Source: Photobacterium proteolyticum (lineage in GTDB: Bacteria > Pseudomonadota > Gammaproteobacteria > Enterobacterales > Vibrionaceae). From it: DNA of 64,000 bases. The stretch is from contig NZ_MJIL01000045.1 in NCBI RefSeq assembly GCF_001939735.1, forward strand, positions 1 through 64,000, read 5' to 3'. The notes beneath the pieces are model-generated. The model was not told the DNA's origin and did no database searches. It saw only the letters and a list, made by a program, of their open reading frames with translations. This document shows positions 1-10,744 of the stretch, one piece after another (within the stretch, counting starts at the first letter, position 1; the number at the start of each line of letters is the position of its first letter). The position numbers and the translations under genes were made by a program.

Positions 1-212
1 ATATTATTGAGGCTATCCATAGCGATTTGATCATCTGAAAGACAATCCTCAATTAGATCATATTTTTACTTAGATTGGTATGACTCGGTCTATTAATTGT
101 TAACTGATTGTTTTGTTTGTGTTTCTTGTTATCATTTTGTACCTATAACGTATCAATAACAGGCTCTGAATAAAGGCCGAAAACTACAAAGTAAAGTCAA
201 TGAGGTTCAACT

Positions 213-338
213 ATGTCTGAGTTCGAAATGTTGGTAATGACAGCACTTGCCTGTCTGGGAATGGGAATGCTGGTTGTCGGTCCTGCTGTTGTGGCGTTCG
301 CTGTCTACAAGAAGAAAAAGGCACAAGCGGCACTGTAG
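213..338 (+). CDS. small single-pass membrane peptide, 41 aa, function unknown
   Basis: This short frame starts with ATG preceded by GAGG seven bases upstream and ends at TAG 336-338. The product has an acidic N-terminus (MSEFE), one hydrophobic helix of about 25 residues with glycines (around residues 7-31), and a basic tail (YKKKKAQAAL). That layout fits a single-span inner-membrane peptide with the N-terminus outside and the lysines in the cytoplasm. It stands alone, about 190 bases before the tRNA gene. I do not recognise the family, and expression is inferred only from the ribosome binding site and the clean membrane-protein composition. Confidence 0.55.
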   Translation: MSEFEMLVMTALACLGMGMLVVGPAVVAFAVYKKKKAQAAL

Positions 339-530
339 TCAGTGGATGAGCACCTAGGGAAAATCAGAGATTGAACGCTAAATGAATGATTTGATTGTTA
401 TCCGTGCATTTGGATGTAAATTTTAATTATTCTTGAATTAACTCTGGTAATTCTCTGCTAGCTGTATAAAATACTCATCACTTCCTAAGGAATGAGTTAA
501 ATTCTGGGAAGTCGCTGAAAACAGCACTAC

Positions 531-607
<77 letters not shown>

Positions 608-612
608 CATAT

Positions 613-641
613 AAAAGCCTCGACAGAAATGTCGGGGCTTT
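613..641 (+). terminator. rho-independent terminator of tRNA-Trp
   Basis: AGCCTCGACA pairs with TGTCGGGGCT around a GAA loop (one G-T pair), flanked by AAAA on the left and TTT on the right. It begins six bases after the tRNA CCA end. Confidence 0.8.
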
Positions 642-768
642 GCTGTATCTGGATGATGTGAAAGTTGTTCAAGGTCAACCCAAATGGGTAAACATGCATT
701 TTACGCTTGTTGCTTCTGATAATTACCGATAGCATACGACAGTTGTTACTGACAGCCATTGTTAGTAA

Positions 769-822
769 CGGGTGATGGAGTTCCACCTTTAACCGCTCGA
801 CTGAGATGATGACTCCTGCTGT
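769..822 (+). promoter_or_regulatory. fluoride riboswitch (crcB motif)
   Basis: The segment starting GGTGATGGAGTTCCACC (771-787) followed by TTTAACCGCTC and then GATGATGACTCC matches the crcB motif base by base in its conserved parts. GGTG (771-774) pairs with CACC (784-787). CTC (796-798 region) pairs with GAG (803-805). The loop GGAGT (777-781) can form the pseudoknot with ACTCC (812-816). Downstream, GGATAGAT (827-834) pairs with ATCTATCC (869-876), a possible expression platform without a T tract, which would suit translational control. It lies about 90 bases before a CLC gene with fluoride-type motifs. Together with a terminator it fills the 303-base gap between the tRNA and that gene. 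Confidence 0.93.
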
Positions 823-910
823 AGTAGGATAGATCCGTCTATGGTGGGGCCCGGTCATTTGCCATAGCATCTATCCTTGAACATATTCCCAAATGAGATA
901 GAAACTTGGT

Positions 911-2281
911 ATGGCACACCCATTAAGCGCTAATCCTAAAATTTTTGTCCAGATCCTGAGATGGACGCTTCTTATTATCCCTGTTGCCGTTATTGTCGGC
1001 TCTCTAAATGCCTTTTTTCTGTGGATCCTAAATCTTGCCAATGAAACACGAATCGATAATGCGTGGTTGATTTATTTGCTGCCGCTGGCCGGTATTGTCA
1101 TTGTCTATTGTTACCGTAATTTGGGTAAGAACTCCGAAGGTGGCAATAATCTGATCATGGATGAGATCCATGAACCTGGCGCTGGTATCCCTACACGCAT
1201 GGGGCCGCTGGTTTTAATCACAACAGTGATCACCCATTTATTCGGCGGTTCAGCGGGGCGTGAAGGAACCGCAGTGCAGATTGGTGGGGCGACAACACAT
1301 TGGCTAGCCCGAGTGTTCAAGCTCAACGAAGCTGATACGCGTCTGATATTAATTGCAGGTGTGGCTGCCGGCTTTGGCGCGGTGTTTGGTACGCCGCTGA
1401 CAGGGGCGATATTTGCCCTTGAGGTACTGGCGATAGGACGTCTGCGCTACGATGCCATCATTCCTGCCTTGTTTGCCGCTATTCTTGCAGATGTTGTATG
1501 CAGCGCGTGGGGAGCTCACCATACGCATTACCGGATAGACTTTCTTGAGACCATTACGTTGTTCGAGCATGCCATCAAAGTCGATATCGTGATGATAGCG
1601 AAGATTGTGTTGGCAGCCGTTGCTTTTGGTTTGGCGGGGTACCTGTTTGGCGAGCTGACCCATGTGTTTAAGGACATCTTCAAAGCAACATTGAAAAACC
1701 CCTATCTTATTGTTGTCGTTGGCGGCCTGATTGTTATCGCTGCGGTTCAGCTAATAGGTAACTATGACTACATCGGCCTCGGTGTTTATTCAAGCCGGGA
1801 AGGGGGAGTTAGTATCCTCAGTGCGTTTACCGAAGGTGGCGCGGAATGGTACAGCTGGTTGCTAAAACTACTGCTGACGGCGATTACTCTGGCTGCCGGT
1901 TATAAAGGCGGTGAGGTAACTCCGCTGTTCTTTGTCGGGGCGACACTCGGCAATACCATGGCCTGGCTGTTGGGTGCCCCTGTCGATCTGTTTGCTGCGT
2001 TAGGGTTCCTGGCGGTGTTTGCCGCGGCCACTAATACACCACTGGCGTGTACCATTATGGGGATTGAACTGTTTGGTGCCGAGCATATGCTGTATTTCGC
2101 TATTGCTTGTTATACCGCCTATTACTTTAGCGGTCATACCGGTATCTATTCTTCTCAGAGAGTGGCTGTGCCGAAATTGTTCGATCTGGATGGAGCGCCG
2201 ACAATCACCCATAAGTTAGGTGAGCTAAGAGATACGCATTCGTCCTTGCTTAAGACGGTGGTGAAAAAGTACACCAAATAA
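911..2281 (+). CDS. CLC-family antiporter, probably fluoride/proton exchanger (CLC-F type)
   Basis: This 456-residue polytopic inner-membrane protein belongs to the CLC chloride channel/antiporter superfamily. Ordinary bacterial CLCs carry GSGIP and GREGP around the anion site. This protein instead has [11 protein letters not shown] (about residue 77) and GREGTAVQ (about 116), the pattern of the fluoride-exporting CLC-F branch. The glutamate in GREGT is the likely gating/proton residue. A fluoride riboswitch directly upstream supports export of fluoride when it accumulates. The ATG has only a weak ribosome binding site (GAGATAGAA), which would fit riboswitch-dependent translation. The gene is monocistronic, with a strong terminator after it. 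A plain chloride exchanger is the alternative but fits the motifs less well. Confidence 0.88.
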   Translation: MAHPLSANPKIFVQILRWTLLIIPVAVIVGSLNAFFLWILNLANETRIDNAWLIYLLPLAGIVIVYCYRNLGKNSEGGNNLIMDEIHEPGAGIPTRMGPLVLITTVITHLFGGSAGREGTAVQIGGATTHWLARVFKLNEADTRLILIAGVAAGFGAVFGTPLTGAIFALEVLAIGRLRYDAIIPALFAAILADVVCSAWGAHHTHYRIDFLETITLFEHAIKVDIVMIAKIVLAAVAFGLAGYLFGELTHVFKDIFKATLKNPYLIVVVGGLIVIAAVQLIGNYDYIGLGVYSSREGGVSILSAFTEGGAEWYSWLLKLLLTAITLAAGYKGGEVTPLFFVGATLGNTMAWLLGAPVDLFAALGFLAVFAAATNTPLACTIMGIELFGAEHMLYFAIACYTAYYFSGHTGIYSSQRVAVPKLFDLDGAPTITHKLGELRDTHSSLLKTVVKKYTK

Positions 2282-2284
2282 TTA

Positions 2285-2319
2285 TCGGGCCGCATGACAG
2301 TGCGGCCCGAGTTGTTTTT
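2285..2319 (+). terminator. terminator after the CLC antiporter gene
   Basis: TCGGGCCGCA (2285-2294) pairs perfectly with TGCGGCCCGA (2301-2310) around a TGACAG loop and is followed by GTTGTTTTT. It starts four bases after the stop codon. Confidence 0.88.
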
Positions 2320-2389
2320 ACATTCGTTAAACATTTTCTGTCGATTGCACTTGCTGCTGATAGCCGGCTTACCTATACTCTTCACTCAA

Positions 2390-2470
2390 CTTGTCGGAGT
2401 GCCAACTGGCTGAGACCGCATTGCGGGATCCGTAGAACCTGATCGGGCTAATACCTGCGAAGGGAACAAG
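2390..2470 (+). promoter_or_regulatory. TPP (THI-box) riboswitch
   Basis: The conserved THI-box blocks are all present in order: CTTGTCGGAGTGCC, then GGCTGAGA, then GGGATCCG, then GAACCTGATC, then TAATACCTGCGAAGGGAACAAG. CTTGT (2390-2394) closes P1 with ACAAG (2466-2470). It controls thiC and the following operon by thiamine pyrophosphate. The 150-base stretch between the aptamer and thiC has no T-tract terminator. It does contain a weak hairpin, TTCC-N3-TATA / TATA-AA-GGAA (2589-2614), that covers the thiC ribosome binding site, so translational control is plausible. Confidence 0.97.
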
Positions 2471-2518
2471 AGAAAAATCTTCTGTTTAGCTGCACCTTTA
2501 TGATCCATAAAACTGTAG

Positions 2519-4542
<2,024 letters not shown>

Positions 4543-4543
<1 letters not shown>

Positions 4544-5793
4544 TGAGCTCTTTATGTTTACCCGATAGTTTAACGCCACTGCTGATGCATGTGGAACCTT
4601 TGCTTGCTGCGGCTGATAAATATCAGTTGGGCGAGCAGGTGAGTGTGGAGTGGAGCGAGTCGGAGACTGTCGATATTCAAATCGAAGAGCGTCAGTTCAG
4701 CCTGGTGTTTAATCAGGCTGAGGCTGATATTGCCGGCTATAAGGTGCTGGATCAGTGGATTGCACCTTATCCGGAACTTTGCGAGATACAGCAGAAAGTG
4801 GCTGCTGATCCGTCTTTGGTTGTTTGTGGTTTACCGACCGAGAAGGGCTGCGTCGATATTTGGCACCACAATGGCGAGGCGAGGGCCGTCTATTGCCATC
4901 ATGCCGGTGCCAGTGAACCACAGCGTGCCATGCTGCTGGCAGCGTTGGCGTTGGACTACCCGCTGGAAGATGCGGTCACGCTGTCCCGAGCCCATGCCCG
5001 AGGCTACTTTGAAAGTCATGCGGATGGCTATGGTGAAACGGGTTGGCCAATGACGCGAGAGCTGTTCCCGCGTCCGCTCACGGCCAATCATCAGGAAGTG
5101 GATGAACTGGGCTGGAGCAGCAAGGAAGTGGCCGTCGCGCCCTTTGTCGCGACAGATCCTGCCCAGTTGGCACTGTATCCGGTAGTGGATTCGGCGGAGT
5201 GGGTGGAGCGCTTGCTATCGATGGGAGTGACCACCACTCAGCTGCGGATCAAGGATCCGGCCGAGCCGACTCTGGAAGCCCAGGTTAAGCAAATCATTAC
5301 TGCCGGAAACCAGCATCAGGCCCAGGTGTATGTGAATGATTACTGGCAGTTGGCCATCAAACATCAGGCCTACGGGGTCCACCTTGGGCAGGAAGATTTG
5401 GAAACGGCCGATTTGCAGGCAATCCAGCAGGCCGGTTTGCGCCTGGGTCTGTCGACCCATGGCTATTATGAAATTTTGCGGGCGGTCGAGTTCGCGCCGA
5501 GTTATATCGCGCTGGGACATATCTTCCCGACCACGACCAAAGAGATGCCGTCCAAGCCACAGGGGCTGAACCGGCTGGCGCTATATCAGAAGCTGATTGG
5601 TGATCAGTTCCCTACCGTGGCCATTGGCGGCATTGACTTGGCCCGGGCTGAAAAAGTCTGGCGCACCGGTGTCAGCAGCGTGGCGGTGGTTCGCGCGGTG
5701 ACTCAGGCCGACGATACCCAGGCTGCGGTTGACGCCTTTAATCAGTTGTTGGTTCGCCATGAGCATACCAAGGATGGCGATGATGCTCAGTGA
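4543..5793 (+). CDS. thiE: thiamine-phosphate synthase ThiE with an extra N-terminal domain
   Basis: The C-terminal half, from about residue 205 (ALYPVVDS), is a complete TIM-barrel thiamine-phosphate synthase that joins the pyrimidine and thiazole moieties. It has [46 protein letters not shown] and AIGGI. The product is 416 residues, about twice the length of a plain ThiE. The first ~200 residues are not ThiE; a stretch reading [20 protein letters not shown] resembles the C-terminal helices of ThiD-type pyrimidine kinases, so a degenerate kinase-like domain is possible. No thiD occurs in this operon. The start overlaps the thiC stop. Confidence 0.92.
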
Positions 5794-6544
5794 TCAGGCG
5801 TTTCTACGCTATAACCGCCAGATCATGCTACCCGAGATCGGCGAGCAGGGTCAGCAGTTATTGGCTGAAGCGCAGGTGTTACTGGTCGGTGCCGGCGGGC
5901 TGGGTTCGGCGGCTGCGCTGTATCTGGCCGGGGCCGGTGTCGGCAATATTATTATCGCTGACGATGACGAGGTCGACAGTTCGAACTTGCAGCGGCAGGT
6001 GATCTACCGTGATAACCATCAGGGACAGAGTAAGGCGCAGGCGGCGGCAGAGCAGCTAAAGGCGCTGAATCCTGATATCCGGGTTCGTCCGGTCCAGGCT
6101 CGGCTTGCTGATCAGAGACTGGCGATGGAAGTGGCGCTGGCCGATGTGGTGCTTGATTGCTCTGACAACCTTGAGACGCGCCATGCCGTAAACCGTGCCT
6201 GTTTTCGTGCCAACAAAGCATTGATTTCAGGCGCTGCTATTCGCTGGCAGGGACAGCTGATGGCTTTTGATTTTCGTCAGGGCCGGGGGCCTTGTTATCA
6301 CTGCCTGTTTCCCTGGCAGGTGGATGACCCGCAAGAGCCACAGAACTGCAGCAACTCCGGTATTGCCGGCCCGGTTGTCGGCATGATGGGAACCATGCAG
6401 GCGCTGGAGGCTATCAAGTTGATTACCGGCGCCGGAGAAGTTGCCTTTGGCGCTTTGCAGCAGTTCGACGGGCTGATGATGGCATGGCACAGGTTCAATC
6501 TTGCTCAAGATAAAGGGTGCCCGGTATGTGGCACAGGAGAATAA
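5783..6544 (+). CDS. thiF: ThiS adenylyltransferase ThiF
   Basis: ThiF adenylates the C-terminal Gly-Gly of ThiS so that sulfur can be loaded for thiazole synthesis. The E1-like ATP-binding motif [19 protein letters not shown] is near residue 32, followed by [13 protein letters not shown]. Zinc-binding cysteine pairs appear as CYHC and, at the C-terminus, CPVC. Three in-frame ATGs lie close together; I chose 5783 because AGGA sits eight bases upstream and the product begins [13 protein letters not shown] like other ThiF proteins (253 aa). ATG 5780 is equally possible. The start overlaps the end of thiE. Confidence 0.93.
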   Translation: MLSDQAFLRYNRQIMLPEIGEQGQQLLAEAQVLLVGAGGLGSAAALYLAGAGVGNIIIADDDEVDSSNLQRQVIYRDNHQGQSKAQAAAEQLKALNPDIRVRPVQARLADQRLAMEVALADVVLDCSDNLETRHAVNRACFRANKALISGAAIRWQGQLMAFDFRQGRGPCYHCLFPWQVDDPQEPQNCSNSGIAGPVVGMMGTMQALEAIKLITGAGEVAFGALQQFDGLMMAWHRFNLAQDKGCPVCGTGE

Positions 6545-6550
6545 CGAATT

Positions 6551-6772
6551 ATGACAGACACAACATCCGTCATTCAGGTTCAGGTCAATGACAAACCTGT
6601 GAGATGCCCGGAAGGACAGAGCCTGACAGCGTTGCTAACCACGTTGGAAATGCCGTTGCAGGCAACGGCGGTGGCGCTGAATGACGATATTGTTGCCCGC
6701 AGCGAGTGGGACAGCACATTACTTAATACGGGCGATCGTATTGCCTTATTCCAAGCTATTGCCGGAGGCTAA
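6551..6772 (+). CDS. thiS: sulfur carrier protein ThiS
   Basis: This is a 73-residue ubiquitin-like protein ending in AIAGG. The terminal Gly-Gly is the site that ThiF adenylates and that carries the thiocarboxylate used by ThiG. The core segments NDKPVRCPEG, ALNDDIVARSEWDS and GDRIALFQAIAGG are typical. It lies between thiF and thiG, and its TAA is immediately followed by the thiG ATG, so translation is probably coupled. Confidence 0.95.
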   Translation: MTDTTSVIQVQVNDKPVRCPEGQSLTALLTTLEMPLQATAVALNDDIVARSEWDSTLLNTGDRIALFQAIAGG

Positions 6773-7543
6773 ATGCTTACTATTGCAGACAAGACGTTTT
6801 CATCCCGCCTGTTTACCGGCACGGGAAAATATGCCAACAGTCAGGCAATGGCGGACTCTATTATTGCTTCCGGGTCAGAGCTGGTCACCATGGCCTTAAA
6901 GCGGGTCGATATCGAAAATCGTGACGATGATATTTTGGCTCCACTTGTGGCTGCCGGGGTGAACTTGCTACCTAATACCTCGGGCGCAAAGAATGCAAAA
7001 GAAGCCGTATTTGCCGCAAAACTGGCGCGCGAAGCGCTGGGAACAAATTGGCTGAAGCTGGAAATTCACCCGGACCCGAAATACCTGATGCCCGATCCGA
7101 TTGAAACCCTGGCAGCCGCTGAAGAACTGGTGCGTGAAGGCTTTATCGTATTGCCTTATTGCCATGCCGATCCGGTGTTGTGTAAACGACTGGAAGAGGC
7201 CGGCTGTGCGGCGGTGATGCCGCTTGGGGCACCGATAGGTTCCAATAAAGGACTGGCATCGCGTGATTTTTTGGAAATCATCATCGATCAGGCGCGGGTG
7301 CCGGTAATAGTCGATGCCGGTATTGGTGCTCCTTCTCATGCCGCCGAAGCGATGGAGATGGGGGCCGATGCGGTGTTGGTGAATACCGCGATTGCGGCCG
7401 CGGCCGATCCGGTAGCCATGGGCAAGGCCTTTAAGCTGGCTGTTGAGAGCGGCCGCATGGCCTATGAAGCAGGGCTGGCCGGTACGGTTAACCATGCGAT
7501 TGCTTCCAGCCCGCTGACGGCTTTTTTGGATCAGAGCGCATAG
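6773..7543 (+). CDS. thiG: thiazole synthase ThiG
   Basis: ThiG assembles the thiazole phosphate of thiamine from deoxyxylulose phosphate, dehydroglycine and ThiS-thiocarboxylate. The 256-residue TIM barrel has the family N-terminus [12 protein letters not shown], the conserved segment ALKRVD with the Schiff-base lysine region, [34 protein letters not shown] and [20 protein letters not shown]. The ATG directly abuts the thiS stop codon. It works with ThiH encoded next. Confidence 0.96.
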   Translation: MLTIADKTFSSRLFTGTGKYANSQAMADSIIASGSELVTMALKRVDIENRDDDILAPLVAAGVNLLPNTSGAKNAKEAVFAAKLAREALGTNWLKLEIHPDPKYLMPDPIETLAAAEELVREGFIVLPYCHADPVLCKRLEEAGCAAVMPLGAPIGSNKGLASRDFLEIIIDQARVPVIVDAGIGAPSHAAEAMEMGADAVLVNTAIAAAADPVAMGKAFKLAVESGRMAYEAGLAGTVNHAIASSPLTAFLDQSA

Positions 7544-7552
7544 GGGTTCGAC

Positions 7553-8665
7553 ATGAGTTACGTTGATGTCTGGAAGCAGCTTGAGTGGGATGATATCCGG
7601 CTGTCGATTTACAGCAAAACGGCGTCGGATGTTGAGCGTGCCCTGCGCAAACCCAAGCGCGATCTGGAGGATTTCAAGGCCTTGATTTCTCCTGCGGCCG
7701 AGCCTTATCTGGAACAAATGGCGCAGCAGTCGGCTGCGCTGACCCGCAAGCGGTTCGGCCATACGATTTCCTTTTATGTGCCGCTCTATCTGTCGAACCT
7801 GTGTGCCAATGCCTGTACCTATTGCGGTTTTTCGATGGAGAACCGGATCAAGCGCCGGACATTGAATAAGTCTGAAATCGCCCGAGAATGTCAGGCTATC
7901 AAAGCGATGAATTTTGATAGCGTGCTGCTGGTGACCGGCGAGCATGAGCGTAAGGTCGGGATGGCGTATTTTCGTGAAGCGGTGCCGGCGGTCAAAGAGC
8001 AGTTCAGCTACCTGGCCATGGAAGTTCAGCCGCTGGATCAGGATGAGTATGCCGAGTTGAAAGCCTTGGGACTGGACGCCGTGATGGTATACCAGGAGAC
8101 CTACAGCGCATCAACTTATGCCGAGCATCATTTGCGGGGCAACAAAATGGACTTTGAATTCCGGCTGGAAACACCGGATCGCCTGGCGAAAGCCGGGATT
8201 GATAAGATAGGCATTGGCGCCCTGATTGGATTGGAAGAGTGGCGCACGGACTGTTTCTATGTCGCCAGTCACCTCGACTACCTTGAGCGCACCTACTGGC
8301 AGACCCGCTATTCCATCTCGTTTCCGCGGCTAAGGCCTTGTGAAGGGGGCCTGCAGCCCAAGTCCGTTATGGATGATCGCCAATTGGTACAGCTGATCTG
8401 TGCCTACCGCCTGTTTAACCCGGAAGTGGAGTTGTCGCTATCGACCCGTGAGTCGCCACAGTTTCGAGATAATGCCTTGCCGTTAGGGGTAACCAGCATG
8501 TCGGCCGGATCGAAAACACAGCCGGGCGGCTATGCCGATGACGAGCCGGAACTGGAGCAGTTCTCGATCAGTGATGAGCGCTCGGCCGCTGCCGTGGCAG
8601 AGGCGGTCAAAAAGCACGGTTTCGAGGTGGTGTGGAAGGACTGGCACCATGCCTACTCGGGCTAG
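7553..8665 (+). CDS. thiH: tyrosine lyase ThiH (2-iminoacetate synthase)
   Basis: ThiH is a radical SAM enzyme that cleaves tyrosine to dehydroglycine for thiazole formation. The cluster motif CANACTYCGF (CX3CX2C) is at about residue 83. Downstream are conserved VTGEHE, SISFPRLRP and AGSKTQPGGY. At 370 residues it is close to the E. coli length (377). It is the last gene of the thi operon and is followed by an unusual inverted repeat and a GC-rich hairpin. Confidence 0.96.
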   Translation: MSYVDVWKQLEWDDIRLSIYSKTASDVERALRKPKRDLEDFKALISPAAEPYLEQMAQQSAALTRKRFGHTISFYVPLYLSNLCANACTYCGFSMENRIKRRTLNKSEIARECQAIKAMNFDSVLLVTGEHERKVGMAYFREAVPAVKEQFSYLAMEVQPLDQDEYAELKALGLDAVMVYQETYSASTYAEHHLRGNKMDFEFRLETPDRLAKAGIDKIGIGALIGLEEWRTDCFYVASHLDYLERTYWQTRYSISFPRLRPCEGGLQPKSVMDDRQLVQLICAYRLFNPEVELSLSTRESPQFRDNALPLGVTSMSAGSKTQPGGYADDEPELEQFSISDERSAAAVAEAVKKHGFEVVWKDWHHAYSG

Positions 8666-8667
8666 CG

Positions 8668-8741
8668 GACTGTTGATATTTGGCTCTATATCTATAAACT
8701 CCGCGCTTTCTCTTTGCTCTAGAGCCAAATCCTGAACAGTC
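8668..8741. repeat. long interrupted inverted repeat after thiH
   Basis: The left arm GACTGTT-GAT-ATTTGGCTCT (8668-8687) is mirrored by the right arm AGAGCCAAAT-CCTG-AACAGTC (8721-8741). That gives ten and seven perfectly paired bases with a small internal bulge, around a 33-base loop. It starts three bases after the thiH stop codon. It may stabilise the mRNA 3' end or be a small repeat element; no T tract follows it. Confidence 0.6.
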
Positions 8742-8749
8742 TATATGAT

Positions 8750-8773
8750 AACGCCCGCGAGGATGCGGGCGTT
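8750..8773. terminator. hairpin between the convergent thi operon and aminopeptidase genes
   Basis: AACGCCCGC (8750-8758) pairs perfectly with GCGGGCGTT (8765-8773). It lies between two convergent genes and could serve both. The T tracts on either side are poor, so the termination role is tentative. Confidence 0.55.
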
Positions 8774-8800
8774 GTGGTATCTACAGCTTGAGATGAGCTG

Positions 8801-10588
8801 TTAGCGCTTGAGCGGTGTTGTTGCCTGTGCCAGCCAAGCCAGATCATCACCTTCCAGTGCCGGGCTGATAACCTCGAACACTGTCTTGTGGTAGTTGTTT
8901 AGCCATGCCAGTTCGACATCTGTCAGCAGACTCATATCGACTAGACGACGGTCAATCGGAGCGCGGGTCAGTGACTCAAAGCCCATCACCGTCATATCGC
9001 CAGCAGTTTCCACTTCAACAACCAGTTCTAGGTTCTCGATACGGATACCAAAGGCATCGGCGCGGTAGTAACCCGGCTCGTTCGATAACACCATGCCCGG
9101 TAGCAGGGCGGTTGGGTTATGGACCTTGGCAATGCGTTGCGGGCCCTCATGGACGCTCAGGAAGTGGCCGACACCGTGGCCGGTACCGTGGTCGTAGTCA
9201 AAGCCGTGTGCCCATAGGTGCTGGCGAGCCAGTGCATCGAGCTGAGAGCCGGTGGTGCCTTTCGGGAAACGGGCGGTCGCCAGGGCAATATGGCCTTTCA
9301 GTACCAGGGTGAAGGTTTGCTTGACCTCGTCGCCCGGCTGGCCGATAGCGATGGTACGGGTAATGTCCGTTGTACCGTCTGGGTACTGGCCGCCTGAATC
9401 AACCAGGTAAACATTGTCCATTTCCAGAACGCTTGGCTCCGGCTGGTTCTGGTGGTTGTAGTGGCACATGGCAGCGTTGCCGCCGGCAGCCGAAATCGTA
9501 TCGAAGCTGACATCGGTGCAGCTGGTGTCCTGAATGCGGAACTGCCACAGCTTGTCAGACAGCGTACCTTCGTCTAGCAGGTTACCTGCTGCAACTTGGG
9601 CATCAACCCATGCCAGGAACTTGGAGACAGCGACACCATCGCGAATATGGCAGGCTTTCATGCCGGCAATTTCAGTCGGGTTTTTCGCCGCTTTTGGTAG
9701 CAGACAAGGATCCGCAGCTTCAATCAGGCTGGCACCTGCTGTACGCAGTACCTGAGCTGCCCAGGCATTGCTGGTGGCCGGGTCAATCAATACCGGTTTG
9801 CCGTTCAGAGACTGAAGTCCTGCTTCCAGTGCTTCTGGCTTATGGATACGGACACCTTCACCGACATGGGCGGCAAACTCTGCAGGCAGACGCGCCGGGT
9901 CGATGTAGAAGTCAACGCTCTCGTCAGCATGGATGATCGCTGTTGATAGCAATACCGGCAGGCTCGGTACATCGCTGCCGCGGACATTCAGCAGCCAGGC
10001 AATGCTGTCTACCTGAGTCAGCAGGGCCGCTTCGGCTTTTTGTTTTTTTAGCTCGGTTGCAATGTTGCTGCGCTTGTCGGCGCTGCTCTGGCCAACGAAA
10101 TCCAGACCCATTAGTTTTGCATCGGACAGTGTCGCTGCCGGACGGTCATGCCAAAGGGTATCGATAGGGTTGGCATCAACACAAACAAGCTCAAGGGCTC
10201 CGGCCAGGCTTTCGGTGGTTCGAGCCAGCCAGGCGCCGCTATGCAGGCGGGCATCAACAGCCACTTTGCTGCCGGCGGCCAGATTATCCTGGGTCCACTG
10301 GACTGGCGGTTCGTCAATCAGATGGCGGTATTCGAAAACGTCGCCCGGTACTTGCTTACGGACCTGAACAACATAGCGACCGTCGACAAATACAGCTGCT
10401 TTTTCACGCGTGATCACCGCCATACCGGCCGATCCCGTAAAACCTGTTGCCCACAGCAAACGTTCGTTATGGGCCGGGATATATTCGCCGAGGTATTCAT
10501 CTTCATGAGGAATAAGCAAAGCGTCTAGCTGGTTGTCGGCCAACCATTGGCGGATCTGCTCAACACGTTGTGAGATAACTTCTTGCAT
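8801..10588 (-). CDS. Xaa-Pro aminopeptidase (aminopeptidase P, M24B family)
   Basis: This cytoplasmic metallopeptidase removes the N-terminal residue from peptides with proline in second place. It is the long, three-domain form of 595 residues, with two creatinase-like N-terminal domains followed by the pita-bread catalytic domain. The dinuclear metal ligands are visible as DSGGQYPDGTTD (two Asp), GHGVGHFLSVHEGP (His), SNEPGYY (Glu) and IRIENLELV (Glu). I took the start at 10588 (MQEVISQRVEQIRQ), which has AAGGA upstream; an in-frame codon 66 bases earlier has no support. It is transcribed toward the thi operon and is probably a single gene. Confidence 0.9.
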   Translation of the reverse strand: MQEVISQRVEQIRQWLADNQLDALLIPHEDEYLGEYIPAHNERLLWATGFTGSAGMAVITREKAAVFVDGRYVVQVRKQVPGDVFEYRHLIDEPPVQWTQDNLAAGSKVAVDARLHSGAWLARTTESLAGALELVCVDANPIDTLWHDRPAATLSDAKLMGLDFVGQSSADKRSNIATELKKQKAEAALLTQVDSIAWLLNVRGSDVPSLPVLLSTAIIHADESVDFYIDPARLPAEFAAHVGEGVRIHKPEALEAGLQSLNGKPVLIDPATSNAWAAQVLRTAGASLIEAADPCLLPKAAKNPTEIAGMKACHIRDGVAVSKFLAWVDAQVAAGNLLDEGTLSDKLWQFRIQDTSCTDVSFDTISAAGGNAAMCHYNHQNQPEPSVLEMDNVYLVDSGGQYPDGTTDITRTIAIGQPGDEVKQTFTLVLKGHIALATARFPKGTTGSQLDALARQHLWAHGFDYDHGTGHGVGHFLSVHEGPQRIAKVHNPTALLPGMVLSNEPGYYRADAFGIRIENLELVVEVETAGDMTVMGFESLTRAPIDRRLVDMSLLTDVELAWLNNYHKTVFEVISPALEGDDLAWLAQATTPLKR

Positions 10589-10644
10589 GTTTTGAGGTTC
10601 CTTGTTTTTGCCGCCGTCTGAATGACGGAATGAATGCCAACCTG

Positions 10645-10690
10645 AAGAAATCAAAGCAAGGCGACGAGTAATGAGACAGGTTGCCTTGCA
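10645..10690 (-). terminator. possible terminator between the LysR and aminopeptidase genes
   Basis: GCAAGGC (10656-10662) pairs with GCCTTGC (10683-10689) over a 20-base loop. Read on the minus strand it is followed by the T-rich run TTTGATTT. The stem is short, so this is weak support. Confidence 0.35.
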
Positions 10691-10744
10691 CTGAGTTGTT
10701 CAGGCTGCGGCCATAACGTTAGCGCTTTTGCAAGTCGGCTGCAA

